Shown piece after piece: positions 52,810-62,229 of a stretch of DNA of 64,000 nucleotides (the first letter of the stretch is position 1; each line of letters opens with the position of its first letter). A model generated the notes under the pieces. The model made no database searches. It was given only the letters and a program-made list of their open reading frames with translations, and was not told the DNA's origin. Position numbers and translations under genes: made by a program. Where the stretch lies: the NCBI GenBank assembly GCA_963775085.1, contig CAVZHO010000002.1:558001-622000 (forward strand). Reading direction: 5' to 3'. This stretch comes from JAAFIP01 sp963775085. GTDB lineage: Bacteria; Pseudomonadota; Gammaproteobacteria; Burkholderiales; Burkholderiaceae_C.

Positions 52810-52960
52810 TGCGAGGCAGACAGTGGGTGGCACTTTTACCCAAGGCTGACTGTGTGAACTTTGAGTTCTGGGATATCTAAGTGCATTACATCGCAATTGA
52901 CGATGCGCTGCGCGCTAGTTGAGCAATCTCGCGGCATGAAAAAATCGTTGAAATTTCCTG

Positions 52961-53376
52961 ATGTTTAAAACCTTCTTCACGGCGCTTGAAGCCCTCGGTG
53001 TGGCTTTGAGACTCGTAGATCAACCTAGCGTGCAGCTGGTTTGGCGCTATGTTTCACAGCCTCACGCGCGCCAGGCCACCAGCGCAATGCAACGCGAAGA
53101 TCTGTTGATTGTTGTTTTGGTGACCGCCCTGGCTGGCATGGTGCTGGGACTGGTATTGTTTGCCAAACGCAACGGTAAATGCCAAATCGGAGACGTACAT
53201 GATGGCAGAGCCTGGCGATCCAACTGCGCGCGCTCTGCCAGCGACACAGCGGTGCTGATCGAGAACGGCGAGCTCATTTTGAGTGTCCGGCTACAGGGGC
53301 ACTGAATTTTGGTGTGGCGCGAAGCCTGCGAGCAGAAATTGAAGCCCTGCTGCCGCAATGGACGCAGCCACAGTGA
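52961..53376 (+). pseudogene. Relic of a second SulP transporter gene
   Basis: The translated fragments match the intact SulP at 53416 in order: the N-terminus (MFKTFFTALEALG), then AMQREDLLIVVLVT, LAGMVLGLVLFAKRN and VRLQG, then after a frameshift NFGVARSLRAEIEALLP. Most of the membrane domain and the C-terminal domains are gone. It lies on the opposite strand, ending about 40 bp from the end of the intact gene, so the two form an inverted pair. Confidence 0.75.
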
Positions 53377-53415
53377 CTGATTTGGCTGGCGCGGCTGCTG
53401 ATGGCAATACAGACT

Positions 53416-55515
53416 TTATTGCCGTTCCCGTGCCAACTGCGTGTGAATCGAACGCAAACGTTTTGCCAATTCAGCGCATAGGTTTTGCAATACTTTTTGT
53501 GCGATATCGGGGCGCAGCATACTCAATGTCTCAAACCGTTCACGGCTTAAAACCTGTGAAGACATTACCTCTGTGGCAACGACGGTGGCAGCCCGTGGTG
53601 AGCCATCTAAAAAGCCCATTTCCCCCAAAATTGAGCCTGCGCAAATACTGGCAACCCTGATCTTTCCATCTGCTATCACCACATCTGCACGACCCTGTGT
53701 GATGAGATGCAGATCACGCGACAATTCCCCTTTTTTAAATATGATGGCACCAGTTTCGTAAGCTCGGTTCTCAAAGCAGTCACTCATGAGGCGATGCGCT
53801 TCACCGTCCAAACCATCGAAAAACACGCTGGTTTGCAAGGTGTTGGGGACCGAAAGATTGCTCTTTTCATGCATGGAGGCGATTAATTTATTTTCACAAT
53901 ACTCCATCGCACGGTCCACATCGAGGTAAGAAGCCTGGTCATCAACATGCGCACAATGCACCACGTGCACGCCTAGCTGGTGCGCCATTTGCTCAAACCG
54001 CTCAAACATACGCAGCAGCGTGGTATCTTGTGAAACTACGGCGCGCCAGTCAATCACCAGCCACTGCGCATGGGGCAACAAAGCATTCGGCTCGGCACGT
54101 AATGTGCGTGCAACACCAAAATACAGAGCGCCTTGCAAGCGCACACACTGGATACGGGCGCCCTGCTGGTCAAGCCATTGCGTGTCCTGCCACGAACGTT
54201 CGCAGTTGGAACGCAGCGTTTGGGCTGTCCGTACATCTTTGATCGGACTCTTGGCATTGCGTTTGGCAAACAAAACCAAACCCAAAATCATGCCTGCCAA
54301 CAAGGCTGCCACCATGTTGACGAATACCCCCACCAAAGTTACCAGCGCCACTATCAACAGGTCTTCACGCTGCAACGCACCCATGGCACGACGCGCACGA
54401 GGCATGGCAAGAAAACGCCAAATACCCAGGCTGCTGCTCTTGTCATACATGCAGCTGGCTTCAAATATAAGTAGTCCTATCATGGCGGATTGCGGCAACC
54501 ATGCCATGAAACCCAGTGCATAAAACAGCAGTACCAAGACGGCAAACAGGCGCAAAATCGTGCCATTGATTTCGCCCCCCGAACGCATGGCCGCCAACGT
54601 GCTGGCTGGTGAGCCACTCATAGGCACGGCACCCAAGCAAGCGCTGATGATTTGGCCTGCAGAAATCCAAAGGGTGTCTTTGATGCGCGGTTCGGGTTTG
54701 TCATCCGCCTGCGAAATAATTTCGGCAGCAACATTGGTGTTCAAAAAGATAACGACCGCCAGTAAAAAACCAGTAACCACAACCTCCATGAGGATGGCTG
54801 TCAATGCGGGTGACGCAGCAGCAAACACCCGCCCATCAAACCAGGCCATGGGCAGTGTCCACTGCACCGTGGCTGACATGATATTGGGCATGGAATGCCC
54901 CATCAAACCTAGCGCAAAAGCTATCGCACTGGCGGCGGCCAATGCCAAAATCCCAGCTGGCAAATGCGGCTTGCGCAGCTTCACCACAAACGCCAAGGCA
55001 AAACAGGCTGTCGCGATAACTAGTGATGGCGCCCACAATGCAGGCTGATGCTGCACCAGCGCGATGATTTGTTTGACTTGACTGATCACCAAAATCAGAG
55101 CGATGGCATTCAAAAAACCGGCAAAAACGGGCGCGGGGATAAATCGCGTCAGACGCTGTAGCCGCATACCGTAAAACAGGGGTTGAAACATGGCTGCAAT
55201 GATGCAGACTGCGATCACCAGCGTCAGTCGTACCGAAGGTAAATCCGCCAAGCCCCAACCCGCCAGCTTGGGTACAAAACTGTCAATGAACCCGACCAGC
55301 AGCGAAATTTCAAAAAACCGCGCTGAAAAAACCATGGGGCGTTTTGAAAAAGAACCCATGAAGTTGGTCACGGCAACGCCACAAAACAGCGCCAAAATCA
55401 TGGATGCAATCATCTCGGGGCCAATTTTGTAGCCGATCCAGACGATGGCACCCAGCCCGATGGGCACAGCGCTGCTCAGCGCTTCCAGCGCAGCAAACAA
55501 TATTTTCAACATCAT
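53416..55515 (-). CDS. SulP-family anion transporter with STAS and cyclic-nucleotide-binding domains
   Basis: A 699-aa protein. Residues 1-410 are a SulP membrane domain (FCGVAVTNFMGSFSKRP; FIPAPVFAGFLNAIAL; GAVPMSGSPASTLAAMRSGG). A STAS-like domain follows (about 430-535, VRLQGALYFGVARTL; WLVIDWRAVVSQDTT). Residues about 545-690 form a cNMP-binding beta roll (ETGAIIFKKGELSRDLHLITQGRADV; GSILGEMGFLDGSPRAATVVA), with the GE of the phosphate-binding cassette. SulP proteins carry sulfate, bicarbonate or other anions. Two class III cyclases flank it on the same strand, so cNMP gating is plausible. Confidence 0.9.
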   Translation of the reverse strand: MMLKILFAALEALSSAVPIGLGAIVWIGYKIGPEMIASMILALFCGVAVTNFMGSFSKRPMVFSARFFEISLLVGFIDSFVPKLAGWGLADLPSVRLTLVIAVCIIAAMFQPLFYGMRLQRLTRFIPAPVFAGFLNAIALILVISQVKQIIALVQHQPALWAPSLVIATACFALAFVVKLRKPHLPAGILALAAASAIAFALGLMGHSMPNIMSATVQWTLPMAWFDGRVFAAASPALTAILMEVVVTGFLLAVVIFLNTNVAAEIISQADDKPEPRIKDTLWISAGQIISACLGAVPMSGSPASTLAAMRSGGEINGTILRLFAVLVLLFYALGFMAWLPQSAMIGLLIFEASCMYDKSSSLGIWRFLAMPRARRAMGALQREDLLIVALVTLVGVFVNMVAALLAGMILGLVLFAKRNAKSPIKDVRTAQTLRSNCERSWQDTQWLDQQGARIQCVRLQGALYFGVARTLRAEPNALLPHAQWLVIDWRAVVSQDTTLLRMFERFEQMAHQLGVHVVHCAHVDDQASYLDVDRAMEYCENKLIASMHEKSNLSVPNTLQTSVFFDGLDGEAHRLMSDCFENRAYETGAIIFKKGELSRDLHLITQGRADVVIADGKIRVASICAGSILGEMGFLDGSPRAATVVATEVMSSQVLSRERFETLSMLRPDIAQKVLQNLCAELAKRLRSIHTQLARERQ

Positions 55516-55551
55516 GGGCGGGTTTGGTTTTTGGCTTTGTTGTCTAGCCGC

Positions 55552-58500
55552 TTACAGCGTCGCAAGCTGCCTCAAAAGCTGTGCTTTGAACTGCATCTCG
55601 CGGTTGCCTTCAATCCGCAGAAGCTGCGCGCCAATCTCGGTCCGGGCCTGGCTTTGTCGGCCCAGCAGCGCCAGCACATCGGCTTTGAGACAGGTAAACC
55701 ACGATTGCCAGTTTTCAAAACCCGTCATCTGCCACATCGCCAGCCCGGCTTCCAGATCCTCTAAACCCGCGGCAGCCTGTCCCAACTGGGCAGTGGCCCA
55801 GCCGCGCACGATGCGGCCGATGCCGATAAACTCGGGAAAGCCAAATTGCGACGAAAAGCCGACGCATTGTTCGGCAAATTGCTGCGCCATCTGGTGATCG
55901 TTGCGCATCGCCGCAATGTTCATGTTCGCCAAAAGTGAAAACCCCATCGAATGCGGCTGGTTGAGCTTTTGCGCCAGGGACAATGCATCCAGCGCGTGCT
56001 GGCGCGCCACATCGGCATCGCCACAGGCAAAACAGGCCAGCGCCAGATAGAAGCGGCCAAAAACGCCAAAGTCCATCATGTAGACGGGATACAAGGCTGC
56101 ATCGCGCTCGGGCTGGTACAAATCAACCGAGCGCTGCAGGTGCACGCGGGCCTGCTCCGACTCGCCCAGGTGGAAGGCAATCATGCCGTTCATGTTGCTG
56201 GCGGCCATCACGGCTTCATCGGGGTTGCCGCCGGCCGCTGCGATATCGCTGCTGCCCAGGGTGTGGGCTGTGTCCAGCAACTGTCTGGCCAGCGGTTGTG
56301 CAATCTCAAACTCCGCCCGGCCCCAATGGTACAAACACAGCCCATAGGTAATGGGGAACTGGCGCGGCTTGCCCGGCAGGTCATGGCACAGTGCAAACGC
56401 GCGCTTTTGCACGTCGCCAAAGGGGGCGCTGCCCGGCCCCATCAACACCATGGTGGTAGGGCCCAGAACGGACAGCAGACCCAGCTCTGCCTCCGACCTG
56501 GCAGGGCCTGCCTCCACCTCTTTGAGGGCAAGCAGGCCTTCCTTCAAATGCTCGGCGGCCTCGCGCGGTGCGCCGTTTTGCAAGGACTGGATGCCCGCCT
56601 GCAGCAAAAAGCGGCTGGCTTCCAGCGCCCGGTTGGCGCGCGCCAGGTGGTGCGCCAGCAGCTCGGGTGACCCCTGCGCCAGCACGGCAAACTCGCCTTG
56701 CAGGCATTCAACCACCCGGCCATGCAAAGCCACACGGCTTTTGAGCAAAATAGAGTCATAGGCCGTGTTTTCAACCAGGGCGTGCTTGAACCGCAGCTGG
56801 TCCTCGCCCGCCCAGAGCAACAGGCCGGATTCCAGCACGGTGGCCAAATCTGCGGCAAAGCTGGCGGCATCGCTCTGCGCCACTGCAGCCAGCAAATCCT
56901 TCGAAAACGCCTGCCCCAGGACGGCGGCAACTTGCGCCAGCTTTTTTGCGCTGCCCAGACGGTCCAGCCGCTCCATCAGCAAGTCCAGCAGGGTGTCGGG
57001 CACGCCAAAAGCGGCGCCGCCCATCGCGCCCACAACACCGGCGGCAGGCATGCTTTGAGCATCCTGCACCATCCGCGTCATCTCTTCGATGTACAGCGGA
57101 ATACCGTCGGTTTTTTGCAGGATCAAATCCACCGCAAACTCGGGCAAGGCCATGGCGCTGCATAAATGACGCACCATCTGGCGCGCCGCATGGTCGCTGA
57201 GTTTTTGCAATTCGAAGCTTGAGACTTGCGCATCCGGCTTGAAGCTGTGCGTAAAGCCGGGCCGTGCGGTCATCAGCACCAGGGTGTTGGGCAATTGCTC
57301 GCTGCCCAAGAGCTTGTCCAGCAGCTCCAGCGAGCTGGGGTCGATCCAATGCAGGTCATCAAACAGCAGCAGCAAGGGCTTCTTTTTCGAAAGGTGTTTG
57401 AAATAGTGGGAAAACACCGACTCGGTTGAACTGATAGGCACTTGGCGCACCAGCTCCGCAAAGTAGCGCAGCAGCACCTCCTCGGTCATCGCCAGCTTGG
57501 CCGGGGGCGGCATTTCCAGGGGCGGGTAGCGGTTCTCGATCTTGATGTCGAGCAAGGCCGCCATCAGCGCCAAATCCTGCGCCTGGGTGATGCCTGCGAT
57601 GGCCATTTGGCCTTCCAGTTTCTCGACCTGCGCCAATACGGAGTCATGCCGCGTGAAGCCGGATGCGGCGATCAAATGCTGCACAAACGGGTACAGCACG
57701 CTGTTGGTGTGAAACGGCGAGCACTGCAAACGCACCGTCAAGTGCGGCTCGTCATGCAGGCTGTCGGCAAATGCCGTTCCCAAACGCGACTTGCCCATGC
57801 CGGCCTCGGCCAGCAGCAGCGCGCCGACGCCGTGGGTGGCCTTGGCGTGCTGCCAGCAGCCATCGAGCTGCGCCAACTCCGCATCGCGCCCGACCATCGG
57901 CAGGGAATTGTCGCGCCCGCGCCAGGCCGAGCGGCTGTTCTGCCCCAGGGCGGCGGTCACAGTGCTGATGTGAACCTCGTCCGAGAACCCCTTGAGCATG
58001 AAGGAACCCAGGTCCTGGCAGGCAAATTGCGCCCCCGCAATACGCCGCGTGCTGGGGGCGATGGCCACTTGGCCGGGCTGCGCCTCGGCCTGGATGCGGG
58101 CGGCCAAATTGGGTGTGGCACCCGCAATCGACATGGCATCGAGCATACCCACGGTGACGCGGCCGGTCGCCAAACCGATCCGGACTTGCAAACCCAGCGC
58201 TTTGCCTGCCGCGTTTTTTAAATCCTTGATCTCGTCCACAATCGCCAGCGCGGCGTGGATGGCCTGCACCGCATCGTCCTCGCCCGCAATCGGGTAGCCA
58301 AAATACAGGTCGACCCCATCACCCACGATTTTGGCCACATGGCCGTTAAAGCGTACCGCGATGCGCTTTACCAGGTTGTGATAAGCCGCCAAGGCATCGA
58401 ACAAATCTTCGGCATCCATTTTTTCGGCCAAAGTGGTGGAGCCGACCAGGTCGCAGAACAACACTGTCATCTGTCGACGCGAAATGTCGTGCTCGGCTCT

Positions 58501-58617
58501 GGATGAATCGGCGGCGGTCAGGGTCTGGGCATCCTCCAGGCGTGGCAAGAGGGTGCCGCAATTGCCGCAAAATTTGCTCTCAGTGCCCGCTTTAACGCCG
58601 CATTTGGTACAAAACAT
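55552..58617 (-). CDS. Soluble class III cyclase fused to AAA-type ATPase and TPR-like region
   Basis: A 1021-aa protein. It starts with a zinc ribbon (CTKCGVKAGTESKFCGNCG), then a class III cyclase domain (about 48-230; MTVLFCDLVGSTTLAE, AKIVGDGVDLYFGYP with the Lys kept, NLAARIQ). A large P-loop ATPase follows (Walker A LAEAGMGKSRLG near 270; Walker B LLLLFDDLHWIDP), then a helical TPR-like C-terminus (about 640-1010). This layout is like soluble adenylyl cyclases of the sAC/AAA type, some of which respond to bicarbonate. It lies 36 bp upstream of the SulP-cNMP gene on the same strand, so the two are probably co-transcribed. Confidence 0.9.
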   Translation of the reverse strand: MFCTKCGVKAGTESKFCGNCGTLLPRLEDAQTLTAADSSRAEHDISRRQMTVLFCDLVGSTTLAEKMDAEDLFDALAAYHNLVKRIAVRFNGHVAKIVGDGVDLYFGYPIAGEDDAVQAIHAALAIVDEIKDLKNAAGKALGLQVRIGLATGRVTVGMLDAMSIAGATPNLAARIQAEAQPGQVAIAPSTRRIAGAQFACQDLGSFMLKGFSDEVHISTVTAALGQNSRSAWRGRDNSLPMVGRDAELAQLDGCWQHAKATHGVGALLLAEAGMGKSRLGTAFADSLHDEPHLTVRLQCSPFHTNSVLYPFVQHLIAASGFTRHDSVLAQVEKLEGQMAIAGITQAQDLALMAALLDIKIENRYPPLEMPPPAKLAMTEEVLLRYFAELVRQVPISSTESVFSHYFKHLSKKKPLLLLFDDLHWIDPSSLELLDKLLGSEQLPNTLVLMTARPGFTHSFKPDAQVSSFELQKLSDHAARQMVRHLCSAMALPEFAVDLILQKTDGIPLYIEEMTRMVQDAQSMPAAGVVGAMGGAAFGVPDTLLDLLMERLDRLGSAKKLAQVAAVLGQAFSKDLLAAVAQSDAASFAADLATVLESGLLLWAGEDQLRFKHALVENTAYDSILLKSRVALHGRVVECLQGEFAVLAQGSPELLAHHLARANRALEASRFLLQAGIQSLQNGAPREAAEHLKEGLLALKEVEAGPARSEAELGLLSVLGPTTMVLMGPGSAPFGDVQKRAFALCHDLPGKPRQFPITYGLCLYHWGRAEFEIAQPLARQLLDTAHTLGSSDIAAAGGNPDEAVMAASNMNGMIAFHLGESEQARVHLQRSVDLYQPERDAALYPVYMMDFGVFGRFYLALACFACGDADVARQHALDALSLAQKLNQPHSMGFSLLANMNIAAMRNDHQMAQQFAEQCVGFSSQFGFPEFIGIGRIVRGWATAQLGQAAAGLEDLEAGLAMWQMTGFENWQSWFTCLKADVLALLGRQSQARTEIGAQLLRIEGNREMQFKAQLLRQLATL

Positions 58618-58649
58618 AGTGGATCACCCCAGAGTGGATTTGAAAAGAA

Positions 58650-59999
58650 TCAATGTGCCCGAATTCGGTCTTTTTGCACATAGCGGTCTGAACCGGCTGC
58701 AGCATCAAAAGCACCCAGGGCGAACATGACCAGCATGTCGTAGTCCAAAGCCACCGCCCCGGCACCCGCGTTTTGTGGCTGTTTGCCGCTGCGGTTTTGA
58801 AACCACTTGTTCCAATCGGGTGAACCCGGCGGGTACATCAAAAAAGTGCTGCCATCGCGTGGGAAAGTGCGGTTGGGGGATGGGTACAGATTGGCCACAA
58901 ACGGGTATTGCGCGGTGCCGTGGCAGCTCAGGCACGAAGAGGCGCGCTGCTCCGGCTTGGGTAGCATGCCGTCGGTGTAGATCACTTTGTGCCGTTTGGA
59001 GACATCAATCGGCCCCGACAAGCGCCCCTCCCAGCCCAATTGTTCAAAGGCGTAGGGGGCCGAGCCGGCGCGGTTGATCCAGGTTTCTTTCAACGCCAGC
59101 TTGGCCGGGTATTGACGCGCCACGTCTGGGTCGTTGCCCCACATGGCGCCCAAAGGCACCAGTTTGTCCCAAGTGCTCTTACCGGGAGCGTCCGCGTTGT
59201 ACACAAACGTACTGAAAACCCAGCCGGTTTGTGGCGAGGCTTTGCTGTCTTTGACGATGATGTCAAATTGCATCACCCGCACCGGCAGTAGCTTGGGCTG
59301 GGGGGCGGGGTTGCTTAAATCGGCAATCGCCGGGCGCCACACATTCCAGACGGTTGAGCCCGTCACCACCGGCCATTCTTCAGGGGTGGCGCTCACGGAG
59401 GCCGCTTTGATGACCATGGCACCCTCGGGGAACTGGGTGGTGGCGCGGTTCGGGTTGAACGGGTTGGCCCACAGCTTCTTCAGCATGGTGGCGCTCAAGG
59501 CATCGTAGTACACCACGGTGAAGTTTTGCAGCGGCGTTTTCAAGTTGGCGAAGGTGCCGGGCGGCAGCACTTGACCTGAAAACGAGCCCAAAATCGCCTC
59601 GCGGCCACCAGTGGCATCACCCTCCGCCTGCCAGGGCATGTCGTACCAACCGGCTTTTTTAGAGTTCCACTCATTCGGTTTTTCAATCATGTCCCGCATG
59701 CTGGGCTCAACAAATTTTTTCAAGGCGTTCACATAGGCCGGCGCTGTCGCGACCGTGAGCGGCAGACCGCTGGTTTGTGCCAGCCAAGTGCTTTTAGGGG
59801 CCTGCGCGGGGTAATCAAAATTGGCCGTGCGGTAGGGCCCCTTCCAAAGCCGCGCTGCAGGATCGTTCGAATCGTAAGGCGGGTACAAGCCATTGTTGGA
59901 GGCATAGGGGTCTGCCGCATGGGCGATAGACGCAACTCCAAAAGAAAAACAAATTGTAAGAACACCAACCAGTGTTTGGTAGAACGCACGACTGAACAT
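58650..59999 (-). CDS. Exported protein with a single c-type haem motif, unknown function
   Basis: A 449-aa protein. The ATG at 59999 has GGGGCG upstream and is followed by a signal peptide (MFSRAFYQTLVGVLTICFSFGVASIAHA); the frame is open to 60041. One haem motif, CLSCHG, is near residue 365, with possible axial ligands beyond it (FLMYPPGSP). The rest is a large unassigned periplasmic domain rich in Trp and Pro. It lies 32 bp upstream of the cyclase/ATPase gene on the same strand, so all three may be one operon. A redox or sensing role is open. Confidence 0.75.
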   Translation of the reverse strand: MFSRAFYQTLVGVLTICFSFGVASIAHAADPYASNNGLYPPYDSNDPAARLWKGPYRTANFDYPAQAPKSTWLAQTSGLPLTVATAPAYVNALKKFVEPSMRDMIEKPNEWNSKKAGWYDMPWQAEGDATGGREAILGSFSGQVLPPGTFANLKTPLQNFTVVYYDALSATMLKKLWANPFNPNRATTQFPEGAMVIKAASVSATPEEWPVVTGSTVWNVWRPAIADLSNPAPQPKLLPVRVMQFDIIVKDSKASPQTGWVFSTFVYNADAPGKSTWDKLVPLGAMWGNDPDVARQYPAKLALKETWINRAGSAPYAFEQLGWEGRLSGPIDVSKRHKVIYTDGMLPKPEQRASSCLSCHGTAQYPFVANLYPSPNRTFPRDGSTFLMYPPGSPDWNKWFQNRSGKQPQNAGAGAVALDYDMLVMFALGAFDAAAGSDRYVQKDRIRAH

Positions 60000-60041
60000 A
60001 TTTCGCCCCTTTTTATGACAAATTTGCTTTAAATTCGTCAT

Positions 60042-60321
60042 GTTTTTGCCGACTTTGTCACATTAAGCATCATATCTACAACTAAATGTATCAGCATTCT
60101 AGGCCGCAAAATAACGCTTTTACTGCGTTTAATGCCATAAAAAGGTATTCGATGTCTTTATTCTCCGCCGCCGAAATGGCCCCTCGCGACCCGAGGCAGG
60201 GGCGCGTTGAAAATTGGCGCTGATTTCTTGGGAAATCTCTACCCACAAAGCAAAGTGCTGATCAGCGTCCTGAGCTGAGATAACCACTGCGCGTTGTTCA
60301 TCAATGCCGGTTTTACGCTAG
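60042..60321. other. 280-bp gap upstream of the lpdA chimera; no gene seen
   Basis: The part next to the haem-protein gene is AT-rich (60050-60150) and probably holds its promoter. I see no ORF, hairpin or recognised repeat. The boundary at about 60322 is an abrupt join to duplicated pdh-operon sequence. Confidence 0.5.
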
Positions 60322-60432
60322 AAAACCGCGCGCGAAGTAGCGGTGGCAGGCGTAGAGGCCGGCTGCGAGTTTGACAAAAACTCTGCCGGGCCGATCAATG
60401 TATTTACGATGAAATTGAAAGCCACCAAATGA
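60322..60432 (+). pseudogene. 3' fragment of the HslV-like gene
   Basis: It encodes the last 36 residues of the protein at 39681 (from KTAREVAVAGVEAGCEFDK), ending MKLKATK rather than MKLKK. The TGA overlaps the ATG of the lpdA chimera (ATGA). This copy lacks the REPIN-containing gap found at 40.3 kb, so it preserves a tighter, possibly older gene junction. Confidence 0.85.
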
Positions 60433-61340
60433 GCTTAATCGACATACTAGCCCCCGACATCGGCGATTTCGACGAAGTCACCGTCATCGAACTGATGGTC
60501 AAACCCGGCGACACCATCCAGGCCGATCAGTCATTGATCACCGTAGCGAGCGACAAAGCCTCGATGGAAATCCCGTCCTCCCACGCGGGCATCGTCAAAG
60601 AGCCGCGCGTCAAAAATGGCGACAAGGTCAAGCAGGGTTCGGTGGTTTTGACACTGGAAGCAGCGGGTGCAGCGCCCACGGCAGCTGCGCCAGCCGCAGC
60701 GCCTGCCCAAGCCGCATTTTCACCATCAAATACGCCCGTAGTCCTTGTCGCTGGGACGCAAGCAGCTATTAATATAATAGCATCCAGTTACGCAGGTAAC
60801 GTAGACCTAGACTGCGACCTCCTAGTCCTGGGCGCAGGCCCCGGCGGCTACAGCGCGGCTTTCCGCGCCGCAGACTTAGGCCTCAAAGTCATCATCGTCA
60901 AGAAAGGCCTGTTCCCGTGGACAGCCTCCGCCCGCGCGATTGCCAATGGCCGCGACGAAGGCGTGACCAAGCTACTGTTCGACGACAGCCCCGAGGCCCA
61001 CGGCCACGGCAAAATATTGGGCGGCGGCATGGTGGGCACCCATGCGGGCGACATGATTGGCGAAATCGCCCTGGCCATCGAGATGGGCGCAGACGGTCGC
61101 ATCAAGAAGTTTTACGGCTATTTGATTGGCTGCACGCTAGACCCTTCCAGAATGATTCCTGGCTACACGCGATTTGTCAACGGCAAGGGGTATTTCCGCA
61201 GCGACAAGTTGGTCGATGATGAGTCCAACCGTGTCTATGGGGAGTTGTACAGTGAAGTGTTGCTGTACGAGCACTTCATCGACCGTGCGGCACTTCGCCT
61301 GCGTGTCTACAAGGAAAAGTTACAAGTTCAATTGAGCTGA
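60429..61340 (+). pseudogene. Chimeric ORF: lpdA 5' part + lpdA 3' part + unrelated tail (copy 3)
   Basis: A continuous 303-aa frame. Residues 1-157 are the E3 lipoyl domain, linker and start of the FAD domain (through LGLKVIIV). They join directly to the C-terminal segment KKGLFPWTASARAIANG (join at about 60900, in short homology ATCA-N2-GTCAA), which runs to EIALAIEMGAD (61094). The last 82 residues (GRIKKFYGYLIGCTLDPSRM...) are unrelated and I do not recognise them. About 310 central residues including the active disulfide are deleted, so it cannot be an E3, but it could make a lipoylated protein. Confidence 0.85.
60754..60783 (-). repeat. 30-bp dispersed repeat in the chimera's linker
   Basis: The same position as in lpdA copy 1: the minus strand reads GCTA, nine bases, then TAGCTGCTTGCGTCC. 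Confidence 0.65.
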
Positions 61341-61547
61341 CATCGCCCCGACTAGCTGCGTACGTCCGCACATCTTGTGAAGGCAACCTCTGAGCTGCTT
61401 GTCCCGCTCTGGTCGGGTGCGAAGCCGATGATCAAGTCTTGCAATGACGCATTCAGCGCCGCATGGTGCTATAAATTCCTGAGATTCTCACGTATTTGTT
61501 CAAGAGTACGCCTAGAGGCCTAAAACCAGTTAGTGGAAAACAAGCTG

Positions 61548-61880
61548 ATGCTGCGTAAACCTAAAGTGGATTTAGAAATGGCGCAGTTTCAGGCTGACTG
61601 GTTGCAGTCTGTGCGCGAGATGATGGCGGGCGCTTTTGCGCGCAGCACGCAAGCGCCTGTGACCGAGGCCTTGCAGGCGCGCGCCAAGATGGATTTTTCG
61701 CAATCGCAGTTTGCCGAGCTGCTGGGGTTGTCGGTGCGTACCTTGCAAGAGTGGGAGCAGGGCCGCAAAAAGCCTACGGGCGCGGCACAGACGCTGCTGC
61801 GCGTGGCGGTGCAAACACCGCAGGCTTTGCTGAGCTTGAGGGGTTTCGGTCAAAGCGCGCAGCAAACTGCTTTTGGGTAA
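61548..61880 (+). CDS. XRE/NadS-like antitoxin-type regulator, copy B, altered C-terminus
   Basis: Near-identical to the gene at 47520 through TPQALLSL. After that the frame runs into foreign sequence (RGFGQSAQQTAFG), because the 3' end is joined at about 61848 to an inverted fragment of another antitoxin gene. The helix-turn-helix is complete (FSQSQFAELLGLSVRTLQEWEQGRKKPTG), so DNA binding may persist. No toxin gene is adjacent. Confidence 0.7.
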   Translation: MLRKPKVDLEMAQFQADWLQSVREMMAGAFARSTQAPVTEALQARAKMDFSQSQFAELLGLSVRTLQEWEQGRKKPTGAAQTLLRVAVQTPQALLSLRGFGQSAQQTAFG

Positions 61881-62025
61881 AGCCCAGGCGCGCGCGTAGC
61901 GCTGGCACATCTACGGTTTGAGGGTGGTACGGCTTCATACCCACTGGCTTGTTAGCGCCTTTAGCTTTGGCATGGGCAATGGCTTCGCCCAGGCCTTGTT
62001 TGATGCTTTTCAATGCTTGTGACAT
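61848..62025 (-). pseudogene. 5' fragment of another XRE antitoxin gene
   Basis: The minus strand encodes MSQALKSIKQGLGEAIAHAKAKGANKPVG, then VDVPALRARLGFTQKQFAARF, the start of a HigA2-type helix-turn-helix. It stops matching at the join with copy B of the NadS-like gene, so the second half of the HTH is lost. Confidence 0.7.
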
Positions 62026-62229
62026 CGCGTGCTTCCTTTGCTAGATGATCCAAATATCATGTCTCGCGTGCCTGATGCAGTGCCTGATCAATGGGATCGC
62101 AAGTAGGCTTTCGTCACAAACCTTCCCAAGGCATCCGCCCAGGGTAGATGGCTGCAAAGCAGCTGCGTTACAGTGTACTTTTGAGCACAGTTAAACTCTT
62201 CTCCATCATTTACCACCACAAGGCAGCCG

